A stretch of 64,000 bases of DNA. Source: CAVQCX01 sp963711095 (GTDB taxonomy: Bacteria > Pseudomonadota > Gammaproteobacteria > Chromatiales > Chromatiaceae). The translations under genes were made by a program, and so were the position numbers. Numbering within the stretch: position 1 is the first letter of the stretch; each line of letters starts with the position of its first letter. Under the pieces are notes generated by a model, which worked only from the letters and a program-made list of their open reading frames with translations, was not told the DNA's origin and ran no database searches. Below, piece after piece: positions 26,243 through 35,560 of the stretch. The stretch covers positions 69,880 to 133,879 of the forward strand of contig CAVQCX010000015.1 of the NCBI GenBank assembly GCA_963711095.1. The letters are read 5' to 3'.

Positions 26243-26965
26243 ATGTCGGGCTCGTTCCGTTTCAAAAAATGGCTTCTTCCGGCGATCCTTGCGCTGCCGG
26301 CCATCAACGCCTTCGCCGACGCCGATCTTGACGACGAGCTCACGCAGGCGCTGGCGGCAAAATCCAATGTCGAGCAAGGGAGGATCATTTTCAACGTCTG
26401 CGCCACCTGCCACACACCGGAAGGCTGGGGCAGCCCCGACGGTCGCTATCCGCAGATCGCCGGGCAGCACCGCAGCGTGCTGATCAAGCAGCTCGCCGAC
26501 ATCCGCGCCGGCAACCGGGACGCGCCGGAGATGGCGATCTTCGCACGCAAGAACGTGGTCGGGGGCTATCAGGGCATCGCCGACGTGATCGGCTACGTCG
26601 CCACCCTGCCCATGAACCCCCAGGCGGACCCGGGGCCCGGCGACAATCTCGCCCTGGGCCAACGGGTGTTCGAGAAGAACTGTGCCCGGTGCCATGGCGA
26701 CAAGGGGGAAGGTGACGACACGGACCTGTTCCCGAGCCTGTACGGACAGCATTATGCATACCTGCTGCGCGAGCTTCGATGGATCAAGGAGGGCAAGCGC
26801 CGCAATGTCTACCGCGGCATGGTGCGGCGCGTCCAGCGGCTGTCCGACGCGGAGCTGGCGGCGGCCGCGGACTACGCCTCGCGTCTGAAGCCGCCGCCCG
26901 AGAAGGTCGCGCCTGTGGGCTGGAGGAACACCGACATACGCGGGCCGGCAAAAGCGGCTCCCTGA
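26243..26965 (+). CDS. Periplasmic diheme cytochrome c (c4-like)
   Basis: The 240-residue protein has a signal peptide ending AFA (about residue 25) and two class I cytochrome c domains. The haem sites are CATCH (about 53) and CARCH (about 153), with later Met ligands expected in each domain (MAIFARK region and YRGMVRR). AAGGGGG ahead of 26243 supports the start; the open frame upstream has no homology. Cytochromes c4 shuttle electrons in the periplasm. Its position opposite the DUF302/FccAB genes suggests it serves the same electron-transfer locus. Confidence 0.88.
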   Translation: MSGSFRFKKWLLPAILALPAINAFADADLDDELTQALAAKSNVEQGRIIFNVCATCHTPEGWGSPDGRYPQIAGQHRSVLIKQLADIRAGNRDAPEMAIFARKNVVGGYQGIADVIGYVATLPMNPQADPGPGDNLALGQRVFEKNCARCHGDKGEGDDTDLFPSLYGQHYAYLLRELRWIKEGKRRNVYRGMVRRVQRLSDAELAAAADYASRLKPPPEKVAPVGWRNTDIRGPAKAAP

Positions 26966-26981
26966 GCGTACACGAAGCGCA

Positions 26982-27013
26982 GGCTGCGCTGGGGCCCGGG
27001 CCCCAGCGCAGCC
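26982..27013. terminator. Perfect 16-bp palindrome between convergent genes
   Basis: Two perfectly complementary 16-base arms starting GGCTGCGCTGGGGCCC meet with no loop. It lies midway between the ends of the diheme cytochrome gene (+) and the DUF302 gene (-). It lacks a T tract, but its position suggests a bidirectional transcription stop. Confidence 0.6.
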
Positions 27014-27019
27014 GCCGGC

Positions 27020-27598
27020 TCAGAATTCCCCTTTGGCCGCCCCGTCCATCATCTCGCGGATGATCCGGCGTACCTTCTCGGCGCTCGCCTTGAGGTCCGG
27101 AGGCAGCTTCTTGCCACCATGGATCATCAGGTCGAGGTTCATGGAATGCAGCCAGAGCCGGCCGCTGCGGTCCTGAACCAGCGCGATGCGGCAGGGCATG
27201 AAGCCGCTGTACTGGTCCCGGTACTCCAGCATCTGCTTGCCGACCCGCGCATCGCAGAACGACAGAAAATTGACGTAGCGGTATTTCTCCCCGGTGATCG
27301 CCTCCACCTGCTTGGAGAAGGGCGACTCCCCTACAAATAGAAAGCTGCGGCTGGCAGCCAGACTCTTGAGCGACTCGACGACATCCTCCGGCGAGAGCCC
27401 TTCGTTCACGGGCACCGACCACATCATGGCGACGCCGGGATCGCCGGTCTCGATCAGCTTCTCGGCGAATTCCTTGTAGACCCCGGGCAGCTCGGGATCG
27501 AACTGCGAGAGCATCGGGCGCAGTGCGATCCAGGCGGCGACCGCGGCAACGACCACGACCAGACCGATGATTGCCAGTAGATTGCGCAAAAAGGACAT
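27020..27598 (-). CDS. DUF302 domain protein, membrane anchored
   Basis: The 192-residue protein has an N-terminal membrane anchor (residues 5-27) and a DUF302-type domain, with NFLSFCDARVGKQML and GFMPCRIALVQD in the core. The start is the Met of MSFLRN at 27598, with GGAGG 7 bases upstream. DUF302 proteins often sit beside sulfur-oxidation genes (fccAB, sox). Here it follows the FccB-like gene on the same strand, about 160 bases downstream. Biochemical function is unknown. Confidence 0.82.
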   Translation of the reverse strand: MSFLRNLLAIIGLVVVVAAVAAWIALRPMLSQFDPELPGVYKEFAEKLIETGDPGVAMMWSVPVNEGLSPEDVVESLKSLAASRSFLFVGESPFSKQVEAITGEKYRYVNFLSFCDARVGKQMLEYRDQYSGFMPCRIALVQDRSGRLWLHSMNLDLMIHGGKKLPPDLKASAEKVRRIIREMMDGAAKGEF

Positions 27599-27759
27599 GG
27601 GCATACCTCCCGGCGGCCCGGGCACCGGCTAGGCCGGCGCGGCCACCCCCCTTGGACTTTCGTTGAATGCGGACCCGGATCGTGCGGGACCCTCGCGCCG
27701 AGCCACCCCGCCCCCGGGATCTCCCCGGCGATGGGGCGGATCGGCTCCCCGGGAACCGC

Positions 27760-29055
27760 TCAGCCGAGCATATCGTCCACTACGTTCTTGAACCAGCTGT
27801 AGGCGTACGACACCTCCTCCTTGTGAGCCCGCTCCGAGGCATCCATCGGGGTCAGACCGCCTGCGCCTTCCACCGCATAAATGGAATTGGTCGCCTCGTC
27901 CAGCTTGAAGACCTCCGCCACCGAGATGCCCCAGTCCGCCGCGATCATACTGTAGCAGGTGTTGATGTAGGACGGCGTGCCCGGCTCCCGCCCGGCGAAC
28001 GCATTGACGATGGCGGCAGCCGCTACCTTGGCCTGACAGTTGGCCGCGTAGGCGGACTTGGGCATCTTCGCCGCGTCGCTGGCATCGCCCAGCACGTGGA
28101 TGCCCGGATGGCGCTTAGACTCGAAGGTCTTCTTGTCCACGGGGCACCAGTCGCCCTCGGCCAGATCGGCGTCGAAGGCGATTTTGCCGGCCTTCTGGGG
28201 CGGAATGATGTTCACCACATCACCCGTGTAGTCCTCCACCTGGGCGTGCACCGTGCGGGTCTTGGGATCCAGCGACTCCACCTTGCCGCCACCCGCCCCG
28301 GACACCCATTCGATCATGCTGTTGTCGGTACCGTAGCCGTAGTAGCGGGTCCAGCCCTGGACGAACAGCCCCTGCTTGGCGAAGGCATCCTTGGGGTCAA
28401 GAATCACAACCTTGGACTTGGGCTTGTGCTGCTTGAAGTACATGGCGATCTGGGCCGCGCGCTCGTACGGTCCGGGCGGGCACTTGTACGGATTGGGCGG
28501 CGCGACGATGATCGCGGTGCCGCCATCCTTCATGTCCTCGAGCTGCTTGCGCAAGATCAGCGTCTGCGGTCCGGCATACCAGGCGTGGGGGATGGTCTGG
28601 GCCACCTCGGGGCTGTAGCCCTCGATGGCGTCCCACTTGAAATCCACTCCCGGCGAGACCACACAACGGTCGTAGCCGAAGCTCTTGCCACCGGCGGTCG
28701 TGACGGTCTTCTTGTCCGGGTCTATGCCGACCACCTTGTCGTGCACCACGGTGACCCCGCGCTTCTGCAGCCCGTCATAGCCGAAGGTGAGCGAGTCCAG
28801 GGTGCGCTCGCCGCTCAGCACCTCGTTGCTGAGAAAGCAGGTCTGATAATTGGGATCGGCCTCGATCAGGGTCACATCGATGCTCGGGTCCATCTTGCGC
28901 AGATACCGGGCGGCGGTGCAGCCGCCCACCCCACCCCCGACCACCACCACCCGGCGGGTGGCCCCGAAGGACACGAAAGGAAATCCCATACTCAGGCCTG
29001 CGAGGGTCGCCCCTCCGGCGAGCTTGACGAAATCGCGACGATTGATGTTGGACAT
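27760..29055 (-). CDS. fccB: Flavocytochrome c sulfide dehydrogenase flavoprotein subunit (FccB/SoxF-like)
   Basis: The 431-residue flavoprotein would oxidise sulfide to sulfur and pass electrons to the cytochrome subunit. A twin-arginine signal (NRRDFVKLAG) sends it folded to the periplasm. The FAD fold begins VVVVGGGVGGCTAARYL. Cys73 in YQTCFLSNEVL matches the Cys that covalently binds FAD in Allochromatium FccB. YKCPPGPYERA and VLGDASDAAKMPKSAYAANCQAK are characteristic, and their cysteines are likely the redox disulfide. It lies 11 bases after the diheme cytochrome gene, so they form a pair. Confidence 0.92.
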   Translation of the reverse strand: MSNINRRDFVKLAGGATLAGLSMGFPFVSFGATRRVVVVGGGVGGCTAARYLRKMDPSIDVTLIEADPNYQTCFLSNEVLSGERTLDSLTFGYDGLQKRGVTVVHDKVVGIDPDKKTVTTAGGKSFGYDRCVVSPGVDFKWDAIEGYSPEVAQTIPHAWYAGPQTLILRKQLEDMKDGGTAIIVAPPNPYKCPPGPYERAAQIAMYFKQHKPKSKVVILDPKDAFAKQGLFVQGWTRYYGYGTDNSMIEWVSGAGGGKVESLDPKTRTVHAQVEDYTGDVVNIIPPQKAGKIAFDADLAEGDWCPVDKKTFESKRHPGIHVLGDASDAAKMPKSAYAANCQAKVAAAAIVNAFAGREPGTPSYINTCYSMIAADWGISVAEVFKLDEATNSIYAVEGAGGLTPMDASERAHKEEVSYAYSWFKNVVDDMLG

Positions 29056-29066
29056 CTTGGACCCCC

Positions 29067-29654
29067 TCAGTGCTGGCTGCCGTAATATTGGATGATGTCC
29101 TGAATGGACTCCTTGCCGTGGTCCTTGATGAGCGCCTCGACCTTGGATTTCATCTTCTTCGTCTGCTCACGATCCCCGGCGGCGCATTCCTGCATGGCAA
29201 TCTCCAGATAGGGCATCCACTGGCCGGCCAGCACCCCCACGTCTTTGGGATTGCGCCCCCCGTCCTCGTGACACTTCTCGCAATACTCCTCGTGCAGGGC
29301 CTTGCCCTTGGCCGCCTTGGCGGCATCGACAGTCTGGGGGTAGCGCGTGAGCTTCTGGGCGGCGAAGAACTCCGCCATCTGATTGATCTCGGCATCGCTG
29401 TAGCCTTTGGCGATGCGGGTCATGATGGTCGAAGGGCGCTCACCCTTCTTGTAGGACATCATGGCCTCGGTGAAGACAGCAGCGTCCGTGCCCGCAATGC
29501 TGGGGGTTGCAGGACCCACGCTCGATCCGTCGGTCCCGTGACAGCCGGCGCAGGTGTAGGCGAGCATTTCGGCGGTCGGTCCGTCGCCGCTCAGAACGGG
29601 TGCCGAAGCCAGGGCACCCCACGCGAGTGTCGCGTAGACGATGGTCTTCTTCAT
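29067..29654 (-). CDS. fccA: Flavocytochrome c diheme cytochrome subunit (FccA/SoxE-like)
   Basis: The 195-residue periplasmic cytochrome has a signal peptide (MKKTIVYATLAWGALASAP) and two haem sites, CAGCH and CEKCH, in two class I cytochrome c domains. The start at 29654 has a strong GGAGGAGG site upstream. It sits immediately before the FccB-like flavoprotein gene, matching the fccAB pair in which the cytochrome accepts electrons from the flavin. The family also includes generic c4 cytochromes, so the partner gene carries much of the weight of this call. Confidence 0.87.
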   Translation of the reverse strand: MKKTIVYATLAWGALASAPVLSGDGPTAEMLAYTCAGCHGTDGSSVGPATPSIAGTDAAVFTEAMMSYKKGERPSTIMTRIAKGYSDAEINQMAEFFAAQKLTRYPQTVDAAKAAKGKALHEEYCEKCHEDGGRNPKDVGVLAGQWMPYLEIAMQECAAGDREQTKKMKSKVEALIKDHGKESIQDIIQYYGSQH

Positions 29655-29818
29655 TTCTCCTCCTCCCAATGTTTAGTGTCGTACGAACAGCTGCCATTGC
29701 GACAGCATTCGCCGTCCTGCGAAGCGTCTCGCGACGCTCCTGGTAGGGGCGCCCGCGCAGATCGACGAGGCCCCCGGAGCCAGGTTGTAGCCTATCCGCC
29801 GGCCGGGCTCATTTACGA

Positions 29819-32008
29819 TCAGAACTGGTAACGCATATCCGCCGAGACCAGATCGACGTCGTAATCCTGCTGCCCGGGGACGCGCAGTCCCACGACGCTG
29901 GACAGGCCGAGGATCCCCTCGCTAGCCCAGTCCTGCGACTCGTTGTAATGCTCATGCCGGTACGCCAGACCGACGGACAGCTTGTTGTTGATCTTGTACC
30001 TGGCCTTGAGGTCGACCTTGACCAGGTCATAGCCCTGATCCGGATAGCCCAGCGCCGGCAGCTGATACTGGTTGAAGTCGACCCGGCCCTGATAACTGAC
30101 CCAGGCCGCATCGGCGGAGAGCTCCAGCTTCTTCTGCAGCGTGGTCCATTTACCCCCGACACCGACCGTATCGGTGGTGTTGTCATCGTTCGAGGTCCAC
30201 TCGGGAAACAGCCGGTTCTGCCCACCGGCCTGGAGCGACGTGCCCTTCTCCCAGGTGTAATAGGCATGGGTGCTCAGGGCTTCGATGGGCGAGAACGTAA
30301 CATCGACGGTGTAAGTATGGTCCTCGGTGTCCCGCAGGCCGAGGGTGCGATCCGCGTCGTAGGAGTCGTCGGTGCGCTGGGCGCTGCCGGTGATGGTGAG
30401 CGAGGACAGCGGCGTCACGGCGATCGATCCCCCAACCTTGTCGCGGTCCCGGCCATTGAGATAGGAGAGACGCTGCAGCCTGTTCTGCGGCGGGTAGACC
30501 GCGTACACCCGCTGGTAGTCCGATGCATCGCGGCGCCCATGGGCGTAGTCCAGGGTCGCTTCCACCATCTGCACGGGCTTGATCTTGAGCTTGGCCCAGC
30601 CGGTCGTCTCGTTGGTCTGGTCGACCTCCTGATAGGTCCGGTCGGTGCGGTCATAGTCGACGCCGAGTTGCAGGTCCGAATGCAGCGGCAGCCTGTAACC
30701 GGCACTCAGCCGCCCGAGCTGCTGGGTGAAGCCGTAGGGCAGGTTGACCCGCGGATTGGAGCTGCGGGCCCAATCGGTGGCTGCGTAGTAGCGAGCGATC
30801 TGGTTGGTCTGGTTGTCCCGGTCGCTGTAGGTGTAGCTCGCGGTGACCCGCAGCTTGGGGGTGGGCCGGGAAGTCAGCTGCAGCTTCGCCAGCGTGCTGT
30901 TCACCTGGGCGTTGAGATCCCCGGCATCGGGCGCGATCGCGCGCTGCAGCGCGCGGGTCGCCGGCGGCATCACGCCCGAGTTGAGCATGCCGATAGTCAG
31001 CCCTCCTACCGGGATGATCCGGTTAGTCGTATATGGCAGCAGCTCATTGTTCTGAGAGAGCTGGCCGTAGGAGAGCTTGCCAGTCAGCCGCGTATTGGCC
31101 ATCAGGTCATAGCCGACCGTAGCATTGAGCTGGTTGAGCTGGTTGTCCGGGGGCGTGGACATGCGCCCGAACGCGCGATAATCGGTGACCTCCGCAAAGG
31201 GGTTGCGAAAGCTGACCGAGTCGTATTTGTCGTCGAACGCCGACCCGTGATACCCAACCTTGACCTGCAGACGCTTGCCGGTGTAGCCCACGCCGAGATC
31301 ATAGTCATCGGTCTGGTAATCGACCGGCACCGGCAGGATTACGGTGTTGTCGAATCCGAAGGTGGCACCCTGGTCGTTGGTGCCGCTCTTCTTCTCGCGC
31401 GAGTAGCTCCCGGTAATTTCCCAATGTTCCATCGGGATATAGCTGAACTCGCTGGCGCCCTTCTTGCGCTGGGTCTCGAGATCCACCTGGTTGCGCGCGA
31501 ACGGCAGCAGGGGCATGTCCTGGGTGGTGAGCCCGTCCTGCCAGAGCAGCGGCAGCCCTAAGTGATTCGCATCGAGCTTGCGAAACGGAGTGGAAGTCTC
31601 GTCGTTCTCCCTGAACGGCGTCTCGTCATACTCCACGGACACGCGGTACTTGCCCTGCCTGCCGGCTTCCACCCGGGCGTCGCGGGAGTCGAGCCCGAGG
31701 TTGGACCCAGCCGCTTCGTAATACAGGCCGCCGTCACCTCGGTGCAGGATGGAGCCGCTTGCATTGACCATGGTGCCATCGTCGGTGAGGCCCGAGTAGC
31801 GGCCGAATCGGTAGGACGGGTCGCTCTGGTTGAGGCCCCCGACCTCGCCCCATCCCTGGGTCCCCCGATAATCCGGACAGTCATCGCAGGCGAGCTTCTC
31901 GTCCGCCGCCGCAGGCTTCGCCTCCTTGTCCGCCGCCAGAAGCGGCATGGCGCAAGGGATGGCGAGTGCCAGTGCGACGGCTCTTGCTGCTATTCGGTTT
32001 ATGGCCAT
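29819..32008 (-). CDS. mtrB: MtrB/PioB-family decaheme-associated outer-membrane porin
   Basis: The 729-residue protein is an outer-membrane beta-barrel that holds the MtrA decahaem cytochrome across the membrane. It has a signal peptide, and the CDDC pair at residues 41-44 corresponds to the CXXC at the N-terminus of Shewanella MtrB. Many alternating polar/aromatic strands follow, and the chain ends VSADMRYQF with the C-terminal Phe typical of barrel assembly. GGGGAG sits ahead of the ATG at 32008. It follows mtrA by 66 bases on the same strand. Confidence 0.93.
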   Translation of the reverse strand: MAINRIAARAVALALAIPCAMPLLAADKEAKPAAADEKLACDDCPDYRGTQGWGEVGGLNQSDPSYRFGRYSGLTDDGTMVNASGSILHRGDGGLYYEAAGSNLGLDSRDARVEAGRQGKYRVSVEYDETPFRENDETSTPFRKLDANHLGLPLLWQDGLTTQDMPLLPFARNQVDLETQRKKGASEFSYIPMEHWEITGSYSREKKSGTNDQGATFGFDNTVILPVPVDYQTDDYDLGVGYTGKRLQVKVGYHGSAFDDKYDSVSFRNPFAEVTDYRAFGRMSTPPDNQLNQLNATVGYDLMANTRLTGKLSYGQLSQNNELLPYTTNRIIPVGGLTIGMLNSGVMPPATRALQRAIAPDAGDLNAQVNSTLAKLQLTSRPTPKLRVTASYTYSDRDNQTNQIARYYAATDWARSSNPRVNLPYGFTQQLGRLSAGYRLPLHSDLQLGVDYDRTDRTYQEVDQTNETTGWAKLKIKPVQMVEATLDYAHGRRDASDYQRVYAVYPPQNRLQRLSYLNGRDRDKVGGSIAVTPLSSLTITGSAQRTDDSYDADRTLGLRDTEDHTYTVDVTFSPIEALSTHAYYTWEKGTSLQAGGQNRLFPEWTSNDDNTTDTVGVGGKWTTLQKKLELSADAAWVSYQGRVDFNQYQLPALGYPDQGYDLVKVDLKARYKINNKLSVGLAYRHEHYNESQDWASEGILGLSSVVGLRVPGQQDYDVDLVSADMRYQF

Positions 32009-32074
32009 GCTTCTCCCCTCCACACCGCCTCGCCGGGCCCCACCCACTACCGGCTCGACACCGATGCTTGATCT

Positions 32075-33127
32075 CTAGCTCAACGTTCCAGCGCCACACC
32101 CGACGGGTGGTTGGAACCGTGAATCTGCGAGTGACAATTCAGACAGCTCTTGATGTTCGGCGTACCGGCTCGAGCCGAACGGTCGTACGGTCAGACCGTC
32201 ATAGCGCACGCTGGGATGGTCGAACTGGGAGTGGCACTCCTGGCAGAGCTGGGGCGGCCGCTTCTTGAGCAGGGCTGCGTTGTTCGCGCCGTGCGGGTCG
32301 TGGCAAAGGGTGCAGTCTTCGGCCACCGGCGCATGCTCCCAGAAGAAGGGTCCCCGCTTGTCGGCATGGCAGGAGGTGCACTTCTCCCGCGCCAGCGCCG
32401 ACACCCTCAGGTCGCCGCCTTCCCCGCTATGCGGATCGTGGCAGGAGCTGCAGGCGAGCTCACCCTCGCGCACCGGGTGGTGGTAGGCCTTCTCGAACTG
32501 GGCGCGCTGGGTGACATGACACCTGTAGCAGACCGAAGGCTGCTCGACCCGGTCGAGCACCGGGTCGTGCGCCGCGTGTATGGTGTGGCAGCCGGCGCAG
32601 GGCACCTGGTTGAATTCGTGCACGCTGCCCTGCCACTCGATGCGCTGGTGATTCTGGTGGCACTGCAGGCAGCGCCCGTTCTGGACCTCGGGCGGCGTCC
32701 AGGCTTTCATGCCGAAGTTCAGCATGCGCGGACGGACCTCCCCGCGGCGCACCCGTTGGGCGTGCTCCCCGCCGTTGCCGTGGCAGACCTCGCATTGGTT
32801 CTCATGGGCGAACGGGGTCCGCGGGTCGGCAACCACTGCGTGCTTGGTCTTGAAGATAGGGAAGATGGGCGGCACGTTGTCCTCGTCGTGACACTTCAGG
32901 CAGGTCTCCACGCCTTTCGGGGTGAGCGCCGCCGCCGCGTTGCGTGCAAGGGACTCCTGCTCCTCTTGCAGCGTCATGGGGTGGTCGCGTGGCACCGGCT
33001 TGGATTCTTCGTCCTTGTCTTTCTTGCCTTTGTCGCCCGCGGCGTACAGCGCCAGAGGTGCCATGGCGAAGGTCAGCAGCAACAGAGCGACCAGCCTCTT
33101 CTGCTTCAGTAGCTTGTCAATGATCAT
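32075..33127 (-). CDS. mtrA: MtrA/DmsE-family periplasmic decaheme cytochrome, 3' end frameshifted
   Basis: The protein has a signal peptide (ending LYA) and nine CXXCH sites in the open frame: CLKCH, CEVCH, CLQCH, CAGCH, CYRCH, CSSCH, CTSCH, CTLCH and CQECH. The tenth family site, CLNCH in NIKSCLNCHSQIHGSNHPSG, is present in the next frame, ending at 32080. A single surplus base near 32189 (a CC pair) explains the break. MtrA threads the MtrB barrel and carries electrons across the outer membrane. The 5' neighbour is the second decaheme lipoprotein, so the order is MtrC-like, MtrA, MtrB. Confidence 0.92.
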   Translation of the reverse strand: MIIDKLLKQKRLVALLLLTFAMAPLALYAAGDKGKKDKDEESKPVPRDHPMTLQEEQESLARNAAAALTPKGVETCLKCHDEDNVPPIFPIFKTKHAVVADPRTPFAHENQCEVCHGNGGEHAQRVRRGEVRPRMLNFGMKAWTPPEVQNGRCLQCHQNHQRIEWQGSVHEFNQVPCAGCHTIHAAHDPVLDRVEQPSVCYRCHVTQRAQFEKAYHHPVREGELACSSCHDPHSGEGGDLRVSALAREKCTSCHADKRGPFFWEHAPVAEDCTLCHDPHGANNAALLKKRPPQLCQECHSQFDHPSVRYDGLTVRPFGSSRYAEHQELSELSLADSRFQPPVGCGAGTLS

Positions 33128-33235
33128 CGCGTGATACCCGTGGCGTTCCCCTGATCGATGGCCCGGGAGCGGCCTGACCGGGCCACTCCGGCATCGGACT
33201 GCGCGTCCGTCCCGCGCTGATTCGCTCCAAGCCCA

Positions 33236-35560
33236 TCACGGCAGCGGCGACACCGCGTGGACCTGGGAGACATCTTCGATCTCACCCGCACCGTGGCAAC
33301 CGCCGCAGGCCTCCAGCACCGTGCCGTCGATCACCACCTGGGTGGCGCCGAAGCTCCCGCCTCCGGGCTGCACCATGTGGCGCTGGGCACTGGCCGAGTC
33401 ATGGCAGGACGAGCAGACCGCCGCGGTCGGCGAGATCTTGAGATCATCGGCCGGGTTGGCGAGCGCCGCCTCGGCGCCGGCCTGGTCACCGGCCAGGGCG
33501 GGAGCGGCAGTCTGCACCGTGGTCCCCCGGGCGCCGATCGGCGTGGGCAGCAGGTAGGAGTCGCCCACATGGCAGGTGTCGCAATTCTGCAGCACCCCGG
33601 GGAAGCGAACAGCCGTGAAATCATTGAGGCTGCGCCCGAAGCCCCTGACCATGATCCCCTTGTCGCGGAAGCCGTGCTTGTCCGCCTGGCCCGCGTGAAT
33701 AGCGTGGATCATGTACTTGAAGTGGATGCTCTGCTCGCGCTTGCCATCGACGTCGGTCGCCGCGAAGTTGTCGAAGATATCGTTGTGCGGCGCGGTATCC
33801 AGGGTCGCCGGACGCTGGGAGATGTCGGTGGCGTAGGGGTTGTGGCAGATCACGCAGACCTCGATCGCCCCCTGGCGGTTGCCCCCGTGCAGGCTGAGCC
33901 TCCCGTGGCACTTGTTGCATTTGGCCAGGGAGACGATCTGCCGGCGGGGCTCCAGCACCAGATCCGTAATGGGGAAGTAGCTGAAGGTGTTGTCAACCGG
34001 GACGGCCTTGTACTCCCCGGGATGGCGCACCGGGTCCACCACCGCCGCCGGATGACCCTCGATGGCGGCCACGCCGCTGCCGGTGACGCCCGCTGGGACA
34101 GCGACCGGCGATTCCACCGTGAACACCCTGCCCCCGGTATCCACGGCCCCGGCCAAGGCGTCGATCGACACCGGCTGGCCGGGTACCGGGAAGGTCGTGG
34201 TCTGACCAGGCGTCGGCGGACCCGTGACCGCCCCGCTGCCGGTGTTGTGGTAATCCTCGGTATCCCAGCCGAGCAGCACCGCCAGGCGCGCGCCGTTGGC
34301 GGAAGAGAACTGCGGATCGTGGAGGATGTCGTAGCGCGAGCCGTCGCGGGGATCGACCACCTCGAAGCTGACCTGCGGCCGCTGGCCCTGGTGGGTCTGG
34401 CTAACCCCCAGGATGTTGTACTTGAACCAGCCGGCGGCGAGGCTGTCAAACATCGCGTGGGCGGTCTGGATGATTTGGGGATCCGGGCTGATCTCGGACA
34501 CGTGACAGCCCGCACAGATGCGGTTATCTCCGGGGGCAAAGCCTAACTGATGCGTAGAGAAGTCCAGGTCGTCGTGACAGGCCCCGCAGGCCTGCTGGGT
34601 GGGTCGCAGCTTCCAGTTGTCGCCGTCGGGGGTCGCCGGGTCCGCGCCGTCGTGACACTGGGCACAGTTGCGATGGTCCTGGGGATAGGCGACGTCGGAG
34701 AAGTCCTCCTCGACGTCGCCGTCGCCCCAGACCCGGAAACCGTTGGTCAGATCCTTGCCCATGTGGATCTTGTGCACCAGGACCACCATGTCCAGGTTGT
34801 TGCCGCTGTTGGCATCGGTGGTACCGGGATTGTGGCAGACCACACAGTCCTCGACCTCGACCCGGCGCCCCCCGTGCGCCGACAGGCTGGCGTGGCAGTC
34901 GTTGCACGAGCGAGTGGTGGCGACCAGCTTGGTGGTGGTCACGGGCGAGCCATCGGGCACGAAGTCCAGGTGAGCGTTGGCGGAGATCAGACCGCCATTC
35001 AGCCCAGTGAACTGGGCCTCGATCGCCAGGCGATGGGTCAGCGACGGGTCATAACTGACCCCCATAGTCTGGGCAGGATTGGTCACATCGGTAGCGAACC
35101 GATAGCGGAGCATACCGCCGCCCAGATTGGTCAGCGTGCCGCCGCTCTCCATAGTCGCCTGCATGGCGCCGCCAGGCAGCGCGGGGTGACCCCCGGGGCC
35201 CACGCCGGGCGTCGGCACCTCGACCTTGTTGATGTAGCTCTGCCAGCTGTCTGCATTGCGGTTGACGCCGGGCACCAGCTTGGCAAGACCGAAGCTCAGC
35301 GCCCCGCTGTCCAGGGCGGTCTGGTCGAGAGACACCCCGAGACCGGCTTGGTCGGTCACCTGGAATTCGACCACCGGCGGGCTGTTGATGCTCACGCTGG
35401 TGACCGAGAGATGGATCTGGAGGCCCGGGAACAGCGGTGGCGGTGTGGCGCCAGAGCCACCGCCCCCACCGTCCGAAGGCGCCTGGCAGCCCCCGAGGGC
35501 GGCAGCACACAGCAGTCCGACGACCCAGCGGATCAAGACACAACGCCCCGGCATAGACAT
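33236..35560 (-). CDS. OmcA/MtrC-family decaheme c-type cytochrome lipoprotein (paralogue 2)
   Basis: The 774-residue protein has a lipoprotein signal with AALGGC (Cys25 from this start), a glycine-rich linker, and ten CXXCH sites: CNDCH, CVVCH, CAQCH, CGACH, CAGCH, then CNKCH, CVICH, CDTCH, CSSCH and CGGCH. AGGAGG precedes the ATG at 35560. It lies directly upstream of mtrA and mtrB, the MtrC position of an mtrCAB-type unit, and should be the surface exit or entry point of the conduit. It lacks the collagen-like stalk of the paralogue at 23100. Confidence 0.93.
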   Translation of the reverse strand: MSMPGRCVLIRWVVGLLCAAALGGCQAPSDGGGGGSGATPPPLFPGLQIHLSVTSVSINSPPVVEFQVTDQAGLGVSLDQTALDSGALSFGLAKLVPGVNRNADSWQSYINKVEVPTPGVGPGGHPALPGGAMQATMESGGTLTNLGGGMLRYRFATDVTNPAQTMGVSYDPSLTHRLAIEAQFTGLNGGLISANAHLDFVPDGSPVTTTKLVATTRSCNDCHASLSAHGGRRVEVEDCVVCHNPGTTDANSGNNLDMVVLVHKIHMGKDLTNGFRVWGDGDVEEDFSDVAYPQDHRNCAQCHDGADPATPDGDNWKLRPTQQACGACHDDLDFSTHQLGFAPGDNRICAGCHVSEISPDPQIIQTAHAMFDSLAAGWFKYNILGVSQTHQGQRPQVSFEVVDPRDGSRYDILHDPQFSSANGARLAVLLGWDTEDYHNTGSGAVTGPPTPGQTTTFPVPGQPVSIDALAGAVDTGGRVFTVESPVAVPAGVTGSGVAAIEGHPAAVVDPVRHPGEYKAVPVDNTFSYFPITDLVLEPRRQIVSLAKCNKCHGRLSLHGGNRQGAIEVCVICHNPYATDISQRPATLDTAPHNDIFDNFAATDVDGKREQSIHFKYMIHAIHAGQADKHGFRDKGIMVRGFGRSLNDFTAVRFPGVLQNCDTCHVGDSYLLPTPIGARGTTVQTAAPALAGDQAGAEAALANPADDLKISPTAAVCSSCHDSASAQRHMVQPGGGSFGATQVVIDGTVLEACGGCHGAGEIEDVSQVHAVSPLP

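Noticed and set aside
27667..29085. 472-codon + strand open frame opposite fccB
   Set aside because: Antisense shadow; the minus strand has TAT signal, FAD fold and covalent FAD cysteine.
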